A DNA stretch of 64,000 bases, taken from the NCBI GenBank assembly GCA_019739215.1, contig JAHHDR010000013.1:1-64000 (forward strand). Reading direction: 5' to 3'. Both the position numbers and the translations under genes were made by a program. The notes beneath the pieces are model-generated. The model had not been told where the DNA came from. It did no database searches and saw nothing but the letters and a program-made list of their open reading frames with translations. Of this stretch, positions 16,890 to 25,410 are shown piece after piece. Every line of letters starts with the position of its first letter. Within the stretch, counting starts at the first letter, position 1. The stretch comes from Rhizobium sp. (GTDB lineage Bacteria; Pseudomonadota; Alphaproteobacteria; Rhizobiales; Rhizobiaceae).

Positions 16890-17563
16890 GGCGCAACCTT
16901 TCGCGCAGGCGGGATGTCGAGCATCCGGGCGAGCCCCTCGACACTGTCGACCAGGCCATCGGGTTCATGGGTCGCAAGAAGTTCGCCTGTGTAGAAGCCA
17001 TAGGACACCGCGATCACCGCCATGCCTGCGGCGCGCGCCGCCAGAATGTCCTGGGGACCATCGCCGACATAGAGGCAATCGCCGGGCTCCGCGCCTGTCT
17101 TGGCCATGCCGAAGAGGATCGGGGCCGGATGAGGCTTGCGATCGACGGTGTCCTCGGCTGTGACGATGACCTCGAAGGCCTCGGGCGGTATATCGGCGAC
17201 GCTGAGATCGATCAGCGTTCGCTCCAGGCCCTTGTTGGTGACAATCGACGGCTTGCGGCCGGTGGCGCGCAGATCGAGGATCATGTCGCGCACGCCGTCA
17301 AAGACTTTAATCAGTGCCGTGCAACGCGGGTAGGCGTCGCGATAGGCATTGTGCAATTCTTCAACACGGTCTGGCGCCACGATCGCGAAGACCTCTGCGG
17401 GGCGCATCGCAAACAGTTCCGCAATCGGGAAATCGTCTGGCGGGAACCTGGAATAGAGCTTCTCGCGAAAAACGATTGTGTAGCATCCGGTCACTGCGGC
17501 GCGGGTATCGACCAGCGTGCCATCCAGATCGAACAGAATATGGGTCTGCGTAAACTGCCTCAT
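16886..17563 (-). CDS. HAD family phosphatase (phosphoglycolate phosphatase-like)
   Basis: A 225-residue haloacid dehalogenase-like hydrolase. Motif I is ILFDLDGTLVDTRAAV, with nucleophile Asp and acid/base Asp; motif II is the T of PSIVTNKG; motif III is in DRKPHPAPILFG; motif IV is YVGDGPQDILAARAAG. The helical cap sits between motifs I and II. In this operon it may remove phosphate from a transketolase by-product such as phosphoglycolate, or clear a dead-end sugar phosphate. The substrate is inferred only. Confidence 0.88.
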   Translation of the reverse strand: MRQFTQTHILFDLDGTLVDTRAAVTGCYTIVFREKLYSRFPPDDFPIAELFAMRPAEVFAIVAPDRVEELHNAYRDAYPRCTALIKVFDGVRDMILDLRATGRKPSIVTNKGLERTLIDLSVADIPPEAFEVIVTAEDTVDRKPHPAPILFGMAKTGAEPGDCLYVGDGPQDILAARAAGMAVIAVSYGFYTGELLATHEPDGLVDSVEGLARMLDIPPARKVAP

Positions 17564-19104
17564 GGCGCTTCCTTCGTGGTGTGAGTGCGCTCAAGCAGTT
17601 GGGCACGACGTTTCCAGAGTGGTGCGAGGTCCTCGCCGAGAGCCTTGAACAGCGGATAGGCGGCGCGATAACCCTCCGCGAGGCGGGCGTCGGGTTGAAC
17701 GGTGCCGGCAATCCGCACCATGGCTCCGGCGGCTTTATCGAGCGAGGGATAGAAACCCGCAGCGCAGGCGGCCATGAGCGCGACGCCGAGCGCGCCGGTC
17801 TCCTCGGCCTCAGGCACCAGCAGCGGCCGGTTCATGGCGGCCGCGCATATTTCCCGCCAGAGCATGGAACGGGCGCCACCGCCGGTGATGCGGATCTCCT
17901 CGACCGGCGCATCGAGGGCGCCATAGCAGTCGATCATCGAGAACGCGACGCCTTCCATCACCGCCCGCACCAGCGAGGCCGGCGTCGTGGCCATGTCCAG
18001 GCCGAAGATCGATCCGCGCGCCAGAGGTTCATGGCGAGGCGCCGTCATGCCCGACGTATTGAAATAGGGATGGATGACCAGTCCGTTGCTGAGCGGCGGC
18101 ACGGCCCGTGCCTGCTGTTCGATCTCGGCAAACATGTCCTTGCCGGCAAAGGCCTTTGCCCCGAAGGCGGAGACGATCCAGTCGAGGCAGAGAGAACCGC
18201 CACCGGTATTGGACATCAGCCGCTGCCAGCGGCCCTCGGGCATCAGGAACAGAAAGCCGACGCCCGCCGGCTCGAGCAGAGGTGCATCGATCGTCAGATT
18301 GTTCATGAAACTGGTGCCGATGACGGTGACCGCCTGGCCGGCTTTCAAGGCTCCGACGCCGATTGCGGCCGCCACCGCATCGCCGGCACCGGTCACAACC
18401 GGCGTGCCTTCGGCCAGACCAGTCTCCATGGCGGCGTTTGCCGTTACCCGGCCCATGATCGCGCCGATCTTCAACACCGGCGCAAGTCTCGCCGCCATCT
18501 CGCTCACGCCGGCGATGTCAAACAGCCGCTGCGAGGGCTCGCGCCTGCGAATGTCGCAGGGAAAGAAGGAGAGATCGGATTCATCCGTGGCGATCTCGCC
18601 GGTCAGCCGATAGTTCACATAGTCCTTGGCGCAGAAGACCGTGGCAATCCGGCTGTAATATTCCGGGTCATTGTTCTTGAGCCAGGACAGCAGCACGAGC
18701 GGCAGTCCGGGAATGGGCGCATTGCCCGAAATCGTGAAGAGTTCGTCAACGATGCCAGCGGCCTTCCAGCCCTCGAGCATCTGTGCGGCGCGGCCATCGG
18801 GCCATGCGATGGCCGGGCCTGCCGGCTCGCCATGGCTGTCCAGCGCCCAGAGACCGCCCATGTGGCCGGATACGCCGACGCCCTTGATCTCCGCATTGTC
18901 GATGCCGGCTTCCGCAATGGCGTCGCGGATGGCCGCAGCGACATTGTCATAGGTGCCGTTCATATCCTCCTCATGCCAGTCGGGCTGCGGCCGGAAAGAT
19001 TTGGTCGCGCGGCGCGCGGTCGCCACGACGCGGCCGTTGGCCAGCTCGAATATCGAGACCTTGGTGGTCGTCGTTCCCTTGTCGATGCCCAGGACGTAGC
19101 TCAT
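17560..19104 (-). CDS. FGGY family carbohydrate kinase (first of a tandem pair)
   Basis: A 514-residue sugar or polyol kinase. The N-terminal phosphate motif is YVLGIDKGTTTTKVSIFE, with DWHEEDMNGTYDNV close behind, GVSGHMGGLWALD, and the ATP-domain motif VVTGAGDAVAAAIGVGA. The C-terminal ITGGGARSMLWREICA completes the adenosine site. It overlaps the second kinase gene by 4 bp. The two proteins have the same layout (GIDKGT, WHEED, GHMGG, GDA, GGGA...W) but clearly different sequences, so they are diverged paralogues. They probably phosphorylate different but related substrates, for example two ketose isomers. Confidence 0.92.
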   Translation of the reverse strand: MSYVLGIDKGTTTTKVSIFELANGRVVATARRATKSFRPQPDWHEEDMNGTYDNVAAAIRDAIAEAGIDNAEIKGVGVSGHMGGLWALDSHGEPAGPAIAWPDGRAAQMLEGWKAAGIVDELFTISGNAPIPGLPLVLLSWLKNNDPEYYSRIATVFCAKDYVNYRLTGEIATDESDLSFFPCDIRRREPSQRLFDIAGVSEMAARLAPVLKIGAIMGRVTANAAMETGLAEGTPVVTGAGDAVAAAIGVGALKAGQAVTVIGTSFMNNLTIDAPLLEPAGVGFLFLMPEGRWQRLMSNTGGGSLCLDWIVSAFGAKAFAGKDMFAEIEQQARAVPPLSNGLVIHPYFNTSGMTAPRHEPLARGSIFGLDMATTPASLVRAVMEGVAFSMIDCYGALDAPVEEIRITGGGARSMLWREICAAAMNRPLLVPEAEETGALGVALMAACAAGFYPSLDKAAGAMVRIAGTVQPDARLAEGYRAAYPLFKALGEDLAPLWKRRAQLLERTHTTKEAP

Positions 19105-20630
19105 GCCGCAACCTCCGGCAGGGCCTTCAGCTTCGCGCGATCGGTGGAGTATTTGCGGTAGACGTCGCGCGCCTGACGGTAGAGCTCGAACCAGCCGTCA
19201 TAATCCTTCTGCGCGTCCTGATCGGGCTGGTAGCGGACGATCACCGGATTGATGCGGGCTGCCGTTTCAAGATCCGGCCATAGGCCGGCGGCAACGCCAG
19301 CCAGCATCGCGACCCCGAGCGCACCGGATTCCTCCACCGCGACGATCTCGATCGGCACGCCCAGCACGTCGGCAAACATCTGCGCCCAGAACGCGCTTTT
19401 CGCGCCGCCGCCGGTGAGAACCAGGGACTGCGGCGGCGTGTTCATTGCGGCAAAGCAATCGCGCGTCGCAAAGCAGAGCCCCTCATAGACCGCGCGCAGC
19501 AGGTGATCATAGGTGGTGTGACTGCCGGTGCCGAAAAAGCTGCCCCGCGCCTGGGCATCGAAGAAGGGTGCCAGCACCCCGCTGCCATTGACATAGGGAA
19601 TGAAGGTGACGCCCTGGGCGCCGCGCGGCACCGCCGCCGCCATGGCCTCCAGCGCCGCGAAATCCGTCTTGCCCTGGGGATCGGTTGGGGCTCCGAACCG
19701 TTCAAGAAACCAGTCGAAGGCGATCGTGCCGGATGTATTGGGCAGAATGCGCAGGTAGCGGTCCATGGGCATGGCGAAGAGAAAGCCCAGCCCGTCCGGC
19801 GCGCGCTCCGGGCCCGGCGTCACGAGGCTGTTCAGGCAACTGGTGCCGAGGACGGTGAGCGCGGCACCCGGGCGAACGGCGCCAACGCCGAGCGCATTGG
19901 CACAGGCATCGCCCAGGCCGGTGACGACGGGCGTTCCTTCGGCGAGCCCCGTGAGTTCGGCTGCCTGCCGCGTGACCGCGCCGGCAATGTCTCCGGACGG
20001 CAGAATGGGCGGCAGCTTATCCATCCATGCTGACGCGCCGCAGAGTTCCAGCACCCGGGCCGAATGCACCCGCCGGTCGATGTCGCCCGGGACAAAAGAA
20101 ACATCGGACGGATCGGTCGCCACCGCGCCGGTCAGGCGAAACCGCAGGTAATCCTTGGCGCAGAGAACCGCCGATGTCTTTTCGATCGCCTCCGGCTCGT
20201 GGGCGGCAAGCCAGCCGAGAAGCATCGCGGTGATGCCGGGCATCAGGCCATTGCCGGAAATGTCGAAGACTTCCCTGAGCTTGCCGGCCCGCTCCAGCGC
20301 CATCTGTTCGGCCTGCGCCCGCTCATCCGGCCAGCAGATCGCATTGCGGACAGCCCCGCCCCCGGCATCAATCAGCCAGGCGCCGCCCATATGACCGGAT
20401 ATGCCGATACCAGCGATTTCACTCCCGGAAATTCCGGCGGCCCGGAGGGCCTCGCCGATGATGGCCACGCAAAGCGACCAGCTGTGATCGGGATCTTCCT
20501 CATGCCAGCCCGGCCTGGGTGCCAGCACCTCCACGCGTCGCTGACCGGCACCGCGCGCCTTGCCGGCAGAATCGAACACCACCGCCTTGATGACGGATGT
20601 GCCCTTGTCGATCCCGAGAAGGTAAGCCAT
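19101..20630 (-). CDS. FGGY family carbohydrate kinase (second of a tandem pair)
   Basis: A 509-residue kinase paralogous to its neighbour. Key motifs are YLLGIDKGTSVIKAVVFD, GWHEEDPDHSW, GIGISGHMGGAWLID, VVTGLGDACANALGVGA and LTGGGAKSAFWAQMFADV. It starts with ATG 20630, 9 bp after the ATP-binding protein gene, so the order importer-then-kinases fits immediate phosphorylation of the imported substrate. The substrate is not predictable from the motifs; xylulose, ribulose, erythrulose or apulose are all plausible for the family. Confidence 0.92.
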   Translation of the reverse strand: MAYLLGIDKGTSVIKAVVFDSAGKARGAGQRRVEVLAPRPGWHEEDPDHSWSLCVAIIGEALRAAGISGSEIAGIGISGHMGGAWLIDAGGGAVRNAICWPDERAQAEQMALERAGKLREVFDISGNGLMPGITAMLLGWLAAHEPEAIEKTSAVLCAKDYLRFRLTGAVATDPSDVSFVPGDIDRRVHSARVLELCGASAWMDKLPPILPSGDIAGAVTRQAAELTGLAEGTPVVTGLGDACANALGVGAVRPGAALTVLGTSCLNSLVTPGPERAPDGLGFLFAMPMDRYLRILPNTSGTIAFDWFLERFGAPTDPQGKTDFAALEAMAAAVPRGAQGVTFIPYVNGSGVLAPFFDAQARGSFFGTGSHTTYDHLLRAVYEGLCFATRDCFAAMNTPPQSLVLTGGGAKSAFWAQMFADVLGVPIEIVAVEESGALGVAMLAGVAAGLWPDLETAARINPVIVRYQPDQDAQKDYDGWFELYRQARDVYRKYSTDRAKLKALPEVAA

Positions 20631-20639
20631 CAGTCAGCC

Positions 20640-21800
20640 TCACGCATGGGCGCTTGCCAGAGATGTCGGTGCGAGGCCCGACTGGCTGGCGCCGTGGCGC
20701 ACGGTTGCCTTGCCCTGCCCTTCGAAGATGTAAAGCGCCTCTTCACGGACCACGAGGTCCACCGGCTGGTCGATGGCGAAATGCCGATCCGGCGGGGTCA
20801 TCGCCTGGATGGTCGCGTCGCCGGCCTGCACGGTCACCAGAATGGAATCGCCGAGCTGCTCGGCGACGTAGACCCGGCCGGAGATGTTGAGGACATCACT
20901 GCCGGTCGGCGCCTCGCCTTTCGGGAAGACGGAGATCATCGCCGGACGTGCGCCGATCGACAGGCTGCGATCTGCGCCGGTCAGATGCGGCTTGACGCTG
21001 TCGGGCAGGCGCGCGGCTTCTCCACCGCATTTGCCGCTCAGGACAGGTGCTTCCTGGATGTCGGTGACCTCGAACACATTCATCGAATGCAGGCCGAAGA
21101 ACTGCGCCACGAAAGCGTTGACCGGCCGGTTGTAGATCTCGTCGGCCGTGCCGATCTGCTGCATCAGCCCGTCGCGCATCACCGCGATGCGATCGGTCAT
21201 GGTCATCGCCTCGATCGGATCGTGGGTGACGATGACCGACGTGGTGCCGAGCGAGCGCTGCAGCCGCTTGAGTTCGCCGCGCAGGCGTGCCCTCAGGAGG
21301 GTGTCGAGATGGGCGATGGGTTCGTCCAGGCATAGAAGGTTGGGGCGGCGCACAAGCGCGCGCGCGATCGCCACCCGCTGCTGCTGGCCGCCGGACATCT
21401 GGGCGGCGCGGCGGTCGATCAGATGGCGGATGTTCAGCATGTCGGCGACCTCGCCGACCTTGCTGTCGATCTCGCTCTTGGAGAGGCCACGGATCTTCAG
21501 CGGATAGCTGATATTCTGCCGTGCCGTCATATGCGGATAGAGCGCGTTCTGTTCGAACACCATGGCGACATTGCGGGCCTGCGGCGTCTGGCGCTCGACC
21601 GAGACACCGTCGAAGGCGATCGTGCCCGAGCTTGGCCGCTCGAGGCCGGCCAGCATGCGCAGAACCGAGGTCTTGCCGGATCCCGACGGGCCGAGCAGGC
21701 CGAAGAATTCACCGTCCTCGATCTTGAACGAGACGTCCTGGACGGCATGGACCACGCCGCCATACCACTTGTTGATTCCGGACAGAGTTACCGATGCCAT
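20640..21800 (-). CDS. Carbohydrate ABC transporter ATP-binding protein (UgpC/MalK type)
   Basis: A 386-residue ATPase with one ABC domain followed by a TOBE/OB-type regulatory domain. Walker A is GPSGSGKTS, the signature MSGGQQQRVAIARAL and Walker B LLCLDEPIAHLD; the switch region is VIVTHDPIEAMTMTD. The residue usually L in LDEPLSNLD is I here and Ser is Ala (PIAHLD). It serves the two MalF/MalG-like permeases encoded immediately upstream; the first lies 11 bp away. Confidence 0.93.
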   Translation of the reverse strand: MASVTLSGINKWYGGVVHAVQDVSFKIEDGEFFGLLGPSGSGKTSVLRMLAGLERPSSGTIAFDGVSVERQTPQARNVAMVFEQNALYPHMTARQNISYPLKIRGLSKSEIDSKVGEVADMLNIRHLIDRRAAQMSGGQQQRVAIARALVRRPNLLCLDEPIAHLDTLLRARLRGELKRLQRSLGTTSVIVTHDPIEAMTMTDRIAVMRDGLMQQIGTADEIYNRPVNAFVAQFFGLHSMNVFEVTDIQEAPVLSGKCGGEAARLPDSVKPHLTGADRSLSIGARPAMISVFPKGEAPTGSDVLNISGRVYVAEQLGDSILVTVQAGDATIQAMTPPDRHFAIDQPVDLVVREEALYIFEGQGKATVRHGASQSGLAPTSLASAHA

Positions 21801-21811
21801 TGTTTAAGTCC

Positions 21812-22675
21812 TTACCGGCCGCCGAGTTCGACGGAAAAGCTGCGGATCAGGAACCGCTGCATGTAATAGGAAATGACCAGCAGGGGTGCGGTCGCGACAA
21901 TGCCGATGGCGCCGAGTTGGCCCCAGTTCGGCTGCTGGAAGAGGAAGAAGCTGGCGAGCGCCTTGGGCAGGGTGATGACCTGCTCGCCGGTCAAGACCAG
22001 CGCGAAGAGAAACTCGTTCCAGGCAAAGATCATCGCCAGGATGCCGGCCGTCAGGATGCCCGGCGCGGAGAGCGGCAGCAGCACGTCCCAGGCCAGCCGA
22101 TACCAGGGCGCCCCGTCAATGCGGGCCGCCTCTTCATAGGTCTTGGGGATCTGCCGTATGAATTCGGCCAGCAGCCAGATCACCAGCGGCAGGTTCATGA
22201 AGGTGTAGACGATGATCAGCCCGGTATAGGTGTCGAACAGCGACAGTTCCTGGAACAGGATGTAGAAGCCGATGACCGGCACGATCGGCGGCAGCATCCT
22301 GAGCGACAGGATGGTGAAGCTGAGCTGGCCATGCGGCGGAAACCGCCGCGCCAGCCCGTAGGCAGCCGGAAAACCCAGCAACAGGCAGAAGAGCGTCGAG
22401 AATGACGAGACGATCAGGCTGTCGGCGATCCCCTTGCCGCCGCCGATCTCCCAGCCCTCTGAGAAATTGGCCAGCGTGCCGTTGATCGGCAATACGCTCG
22501 GCGGGCTGACGAAGAGTTCGCTATAGGGCTTGAACGCCGTCAGCAGCAGCCATGCAAGCGGCAGCAGGAAGAGTGCCAGCAGCAGCACGATGACAGCATG
22601 CCGGGCGACGATCGCCACGATGGCGGCAGCAGAAGTCTTTTCCACGTCGGGCACGGTCGGGTTGGCGGCGGTCAT
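21812..22675 (-). CDS. Carbohydrate ABC transporter permease (MalG type)
   Basis: A 287-residue membrane protein with about six transmembrane segments; the first is VIVLLLALFLLPLAWLLLTA. The EAA loop that docks onto the ATPase reads YEEAARIDGAPWYRLAWDVL followed by LPLSAPG. It overlaps the other permease gene by 4 bp. Together they make a heterodimeric channel of the CUT1 class for sugars, polyols or glycosides. Confidence 0.93.
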   Translation of the reverse strand: MTAANPTVPDVEKTSAAAIVAIVARHAVIVLLLALFLLPLAWLLLTAFKPYSELFVSPPSVLPINGTLANFSEGWEIGGGKGIADSLIVSSFSTLFCLLLGFPAAYGLARRFPPHGQLSFTILSLRMLPPIVPVIGFYILFQELSLFDTYTGLIIVYTFMNLPLVIWLLAEFIRQIPKTYEEAARIDGAPWYRLAWDVLLPLSAPGILTAGILAMIFAWNEFLFALVLTGEQVITLPKALASFFLFQQPNWGQLGAIGIVATAPLLVISYYMQRFLIRSFSVELGGR

Positions 22676-23667
22676 GAATTGGCTCCCTGCAGATGTCCGG
22701 TCGTCGGCGCGGTCCGCACGGTGGGCGGCAGGGGCCGATCCTCCGGCACCCGGTCGCGGCGCTTTGCCAGGCTCAGGATGGCCATGGTGCCGCCCGTCAG
22801 CAGGACGAGCTGGACGATGCTGAGTGCGCCGGCCAGGCCGAACTCGAAGCGCCCGAAGCCCATGTCATAGGTGTAATAGGCGAGATTCTGCGTGGCCGTG
22901 CCCGGTCCGCCGCGGGTCAGGATGTAGATGATGTCGAACACCCGGAAACTGTCGATGAAACGCAGCACGAAGGCCACGGTCATGTAGGGCAGCAGCATCG
23001 GCAGCACGATGTTGCGGAAGGTCTGCCAGCGGTTCGAGCCATCGACGCGCGCAGCCTCGTAGACGCGCGACGGAATCGAATGCAGTCCGGCCAGCAGCAC
23101 CACCATGACGAACGGCGTCCACTGCCAGGTGTCGACCACGACCAGTGTCGGCAGCGCCCAGGTCGGCGACTGCGCCCAGGCCGGCGGATCAAGGCCGATG
23201 AATTTCAAGGCCGAATTCAGCGGGCCGTAGATCGGGTTGAGGAACAGGTTCCAGGAAAAGCCGACGACGATCGGCGCGATCATCATCGGGATCAGAAACA
23301 GCGAGGCATAGATCTCGCGGCCGCGCGCGACGCCCTTGAGCAGAAGCGCCAGACCGAGGCCGAGCAGGATCTGCAGCGGCACCGCGATCAGGGCGAACAC
23401 GGCCGTGATCCCGAAACTGGTCCAGAACCGGGAGCTCGACATCACGCGGGAGAAATTCTTCAGCCCGACCCATTCGATCGGAATCGGGATCGCGAGCTGG
23501 TAGGACGTGAAGGACGCATAAATCAGATAGACGAAGGGCCACACCGACAGGATCGCCAGAAAGCCCAGCGCCGGGCCGAGCAGCAGCCAGGTGGCACGCC
23601 GTTCTGCCGATGAGTCCTCTTTCGTTGCCTTGCGCGTTGCCGCGCTGCCTTGAAGTGATGAAGTCAT
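22672..23667 (-). CDS. Carbohydrate ABC transporter permease (MalF type)
   Basis: A 331-residue membrane protein with about six segments; the first is TWLLLGPALGFLAILSVWPF. The EAA loop reads YEAARVDGSNRWQTFRNIVL followed by PMLLPYM. ATG 23667 (MTSSLQGS) is chosen because GAGG lies just upstream, although the spacing is short; a GTG at 23694 is the alternative. It follows the binding-protein gene after a strong stem-loop. Confidence 0.9.
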   Translation of the reverse strand: MTSSLQGSAATRKATKEDSSAERRATWLLLGPALGFLAILSVWPFVYLIYASFTSYQLAIPIPIEWVGLKNFSRVMSSSRFWTSFGITAVFALIAVPLQILLGLGLALLLKGVARGREIYASLFLIPMMIAPIVVGFSWNLFLNPIYGPLNSALKFIGLDPPAWAQSPTWALPTLVVVDTWQWTPFVMVVLLAGLHSIPSRVYEAARVDGSNRWQTFRNIVLPMLLPYMTVAFVLRFIDSFRVFDIIYILTRGGPGTATQNLAYYTYDMGFGRFEFGLAGALSIVQLVLLTGGTMAILSLAKRRDRVPEDRPLPPTVRTAPTTGHLQGANS

Positions 23668-23725
23668 TGCCTCTGCCGATTGATCAGTCAACACTCGCCG
23701 CCGCGCTGTGCCTGCGGCGATGCAG

Positions 23726-23754
23726 GCCGGCCGTTCGCGATGCGAGCGGCCGGC
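23726..23754. other. Strong GC stem-loop between binding-protein and permease genes
   Basis: Outer arms GCCGGCCG (23726-23733) and CGGCCGGC (23747-23754) flank an inner stem TCGC/GCGA with a GAT loop, giving a long nearly continuous hairpin. There is no T-run. It occupies the same operon position as the stem-loop at 7647-7677, directly after the binding-protein stop, and probably protects the upstream message or attenuates read-through. Confidence 0.6.
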
Positions 23755-23761
23755 GCGCGGG

Positions 23762-25258
23762 TCAGGACCAGTAGCCCTGCTTGATCATCCGCTGACGATA
23801 TTCGTCATAATGCGCGGCCTGTCGATCACGTCCGTAGGTCTCGGTGGTCTCCTCGAACTCGGCGCTCATCGCCTCGAGCGCTTCCTTCGGAGTCGCCTGC
23901 CCGGTGATCGAGCGCTGGACATGCTGGATGATCGAGCCGAGATAGCGGTTGGTGCCGGGGATCGAGATATCGAGATAGGCCTTGGGGCTCGCCAGCAGCT
24001 CCTTGCTGACGGAAGCGAAATTGTCGGCGAAACCGGATTCCGCCTGGAGCGGGAAGGTGCTTTTCGGATCGTCGAACATGCTCATCCGCCACGGATCCAT
24101 CAGCGACTGCTCGAAGGTTTCCGCGACCCAGCGATTGGCCTGGGCCGATTGCTGCATCCAGGCGATCGCCTTGAACGCGCCTTCCTTGTTCTTGGAGTTG
24201 GCGGCGATGCCCATGGCGCGACCATAGGGCAGCACGGTGACGTCACCGAAGCTCTTGGCACACTTGATCTTGCCGGCGACCTTGGAAATCTTGGGATCGG
24301 CAGCACCCTTGGGCATGTCGGTCCACCAGTTGGCCTGCGCGACCTTGCCTTCGAAGAAGATCTGCCGGCCGACGTCCCACGGCATCGCCTGGGCGAGATC
24401 CTTGGGCATGAACGCGGTCAGTTCGCCATAGCGGCGCAGCGCTTCTTCGCCGATATCGTTGACCAGCAGCGGCTTCATGTCTGCATCGAACAGGTCGCCA
24501 TAGTTGACGCCCTTTTCCGCACCGAGCTGAACCAGCTGGTTGATGAAGAAGGCATAGACGAAGTAGCTGGTCACTTCGACCAGGCCATAGGTGTTCTGGT
24601 CCGGCCGCGTGAAGAACTCCGCCGTGTCGCGATACTCCTTGTAGCCCTTGGGCGGCGCGAGATCGTAGCCGTATTTGGCCTTGAAGGCCGCCATTTCCTC
24701 GGCATTCTCGAACAGGTCGGTGCGGTATGTGTTGATGAACATGTCGCCATCGATCATCACGCCGACGACTTTGTTCTCATAATAATTGAGCTGCTGGAAC
24801 GGCTTGGCGATATCGGCGAAGTTCAAGTCTTCGAGCTTGCCAACATCCTCGAGCGGCGTCAGGAAAGGTCCGAAATCGCCGACGAAATTCGGCCAGAAGT
24901 CGAAGGCATCGAACCGCGCTTCGCCCTGGCGCAGAGCCAGCAGGTTCTGGTCATACATGTTGCCGAGCGGATAGGACGCGAATTCCAGGTCGATGCCGGT
25001 GGCTGCCTTGAACTCGGGTACGAAGGCCTTGAGAATGGGCGTGAAGGCCCCGCTGTCGAGGCCGACCGTGACCTTGCCGCCGCCTTCCTGTGCGCCGGCT
25101 CTCAGCACGCCGCCGAAAGTCGACAATGTCGCCGCTGCGCCGAACAGGCCGGCGCGACGCATAAGTTCGCGACGGGAAATGATTCCGCGCGTGTCGATGC
25201 TCGACAGGATGTCGAGATCGCGTTCCTGATTTTTCGGGCGTTTGATCAATCTGTGCAT
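23762..25258 (-). CDS. Carbohydrate ABC transporter substrate-binding protein, Tat-exported (family 1)
   Basis: A 498-residue extracellular solute-binding protein of the large family 1 type. A twin-arginine signal is visible at residues about 25-55: SRRELMRRAGLFGAAATLS, ending near AGAQEGG. The binding fold starts at KVTVGLDSGAFTPILKAFVP and contains FWPNFVGDFGPFLTPLEDVG. ATG 25258 follows AGGAGGAGACAAACG, an excellent ribosome-binding site. It is the first gene of the long catabolic operon, divergent from the MocR regulator with operator-like repeats between. Tat export suggests the protein folds in the cytoplasm before secretion. Confidence 0.92.
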   Translation of the reverse strand: MHRLIKRPKNQERDLDILSSIDTRGIISRRELMRRAGLFGAAATLSTFGGVLRAGAQEGGGKVTVGLDSGAFTPILKAFVPEFKAATGIDLEFASYPLGNMYDQNLLALRQGEARFDAFDFWPNFVGDFGPFLTPLEDVGKLEDLNFADIAKPFQQLNYYENKVVGVMIDGDMFINTYRTDLFENAEEMAAFKAKYGYDLAPPKGYKEYRDTAEFFTRPDQNTYGLVEVTSYFVYAFFINQLVQLGAEKGVNYGDLFDADMKPLLVNDIGEEALRRYGELTAFMPKDLAQAMPWDVGRQIFFEGKVAQANWWTDMPKGAADPKISKVAGKIKCAKSFGDVTVLPYGRAMGIAANSKNKEGAFKAIAWMQQSAQANRWVAETFEQSLMDPWRMSMFDDPKSTFPLQAESGFADNFASVSKELLASPKAYLDISIPGTNRYLGSIIQHVQRSITGQATPKEALEAMSAEFEETTETYGRDRQAAHYDEYRQRMIKQGYWS

Positions 25259-25342
25259 CGTTTGTCTCCTCCTAGAAACGTATGCGGAACGCCCGAAATC
25301 CGTGGTTTCCTGCTGCCGGCTCCTACCTTCCGGCTGCACACA

Positions 25343-25360
25343 GATTGGGCTTTCCCAATC
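25343..25360. promoter_or_regulatory. Perfect inverted repeat in the divergent promoter region
   Basis: GATTGGG (25343-25349) and CCCAATC (25354-25360) are perfect 7-bp arms with a 4-nt loop. The site lies between the start of the transporter operon and the MocR gene. It could be an operator half or an mRNA leader hairpin of the operon; nothing else in the sequence decides this. Confidence 0.4.
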
Positions 25361-25372
25361 AACCTAGCCATG

Positions 25373-25405
25373 TTATTGCCATATGACAATCAGATTATTG
25401 CCATA
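25373..25405. promoter_or_regulatory. Probable MocR-regulator operator: direct repeat plus near-palindrome
   Basis: TTATTGCCATA occurs twice, at 25373-25383 and 25395-25405, exactly 22 bp apart (two helical turns). The first copy is also part of the near-palindrome ATTGCCATATGACAAT (25375-25390) with one mismatched pair. MocR/GntR-type regulators typically bind such direct or inverted repeats in the intergenic region next to their own gene. The second copy ends only a few bases before the regulator start codon, so binding would block its own expression. Confidence 0.6.
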
Positions 25406-25410
25406 CCAAA

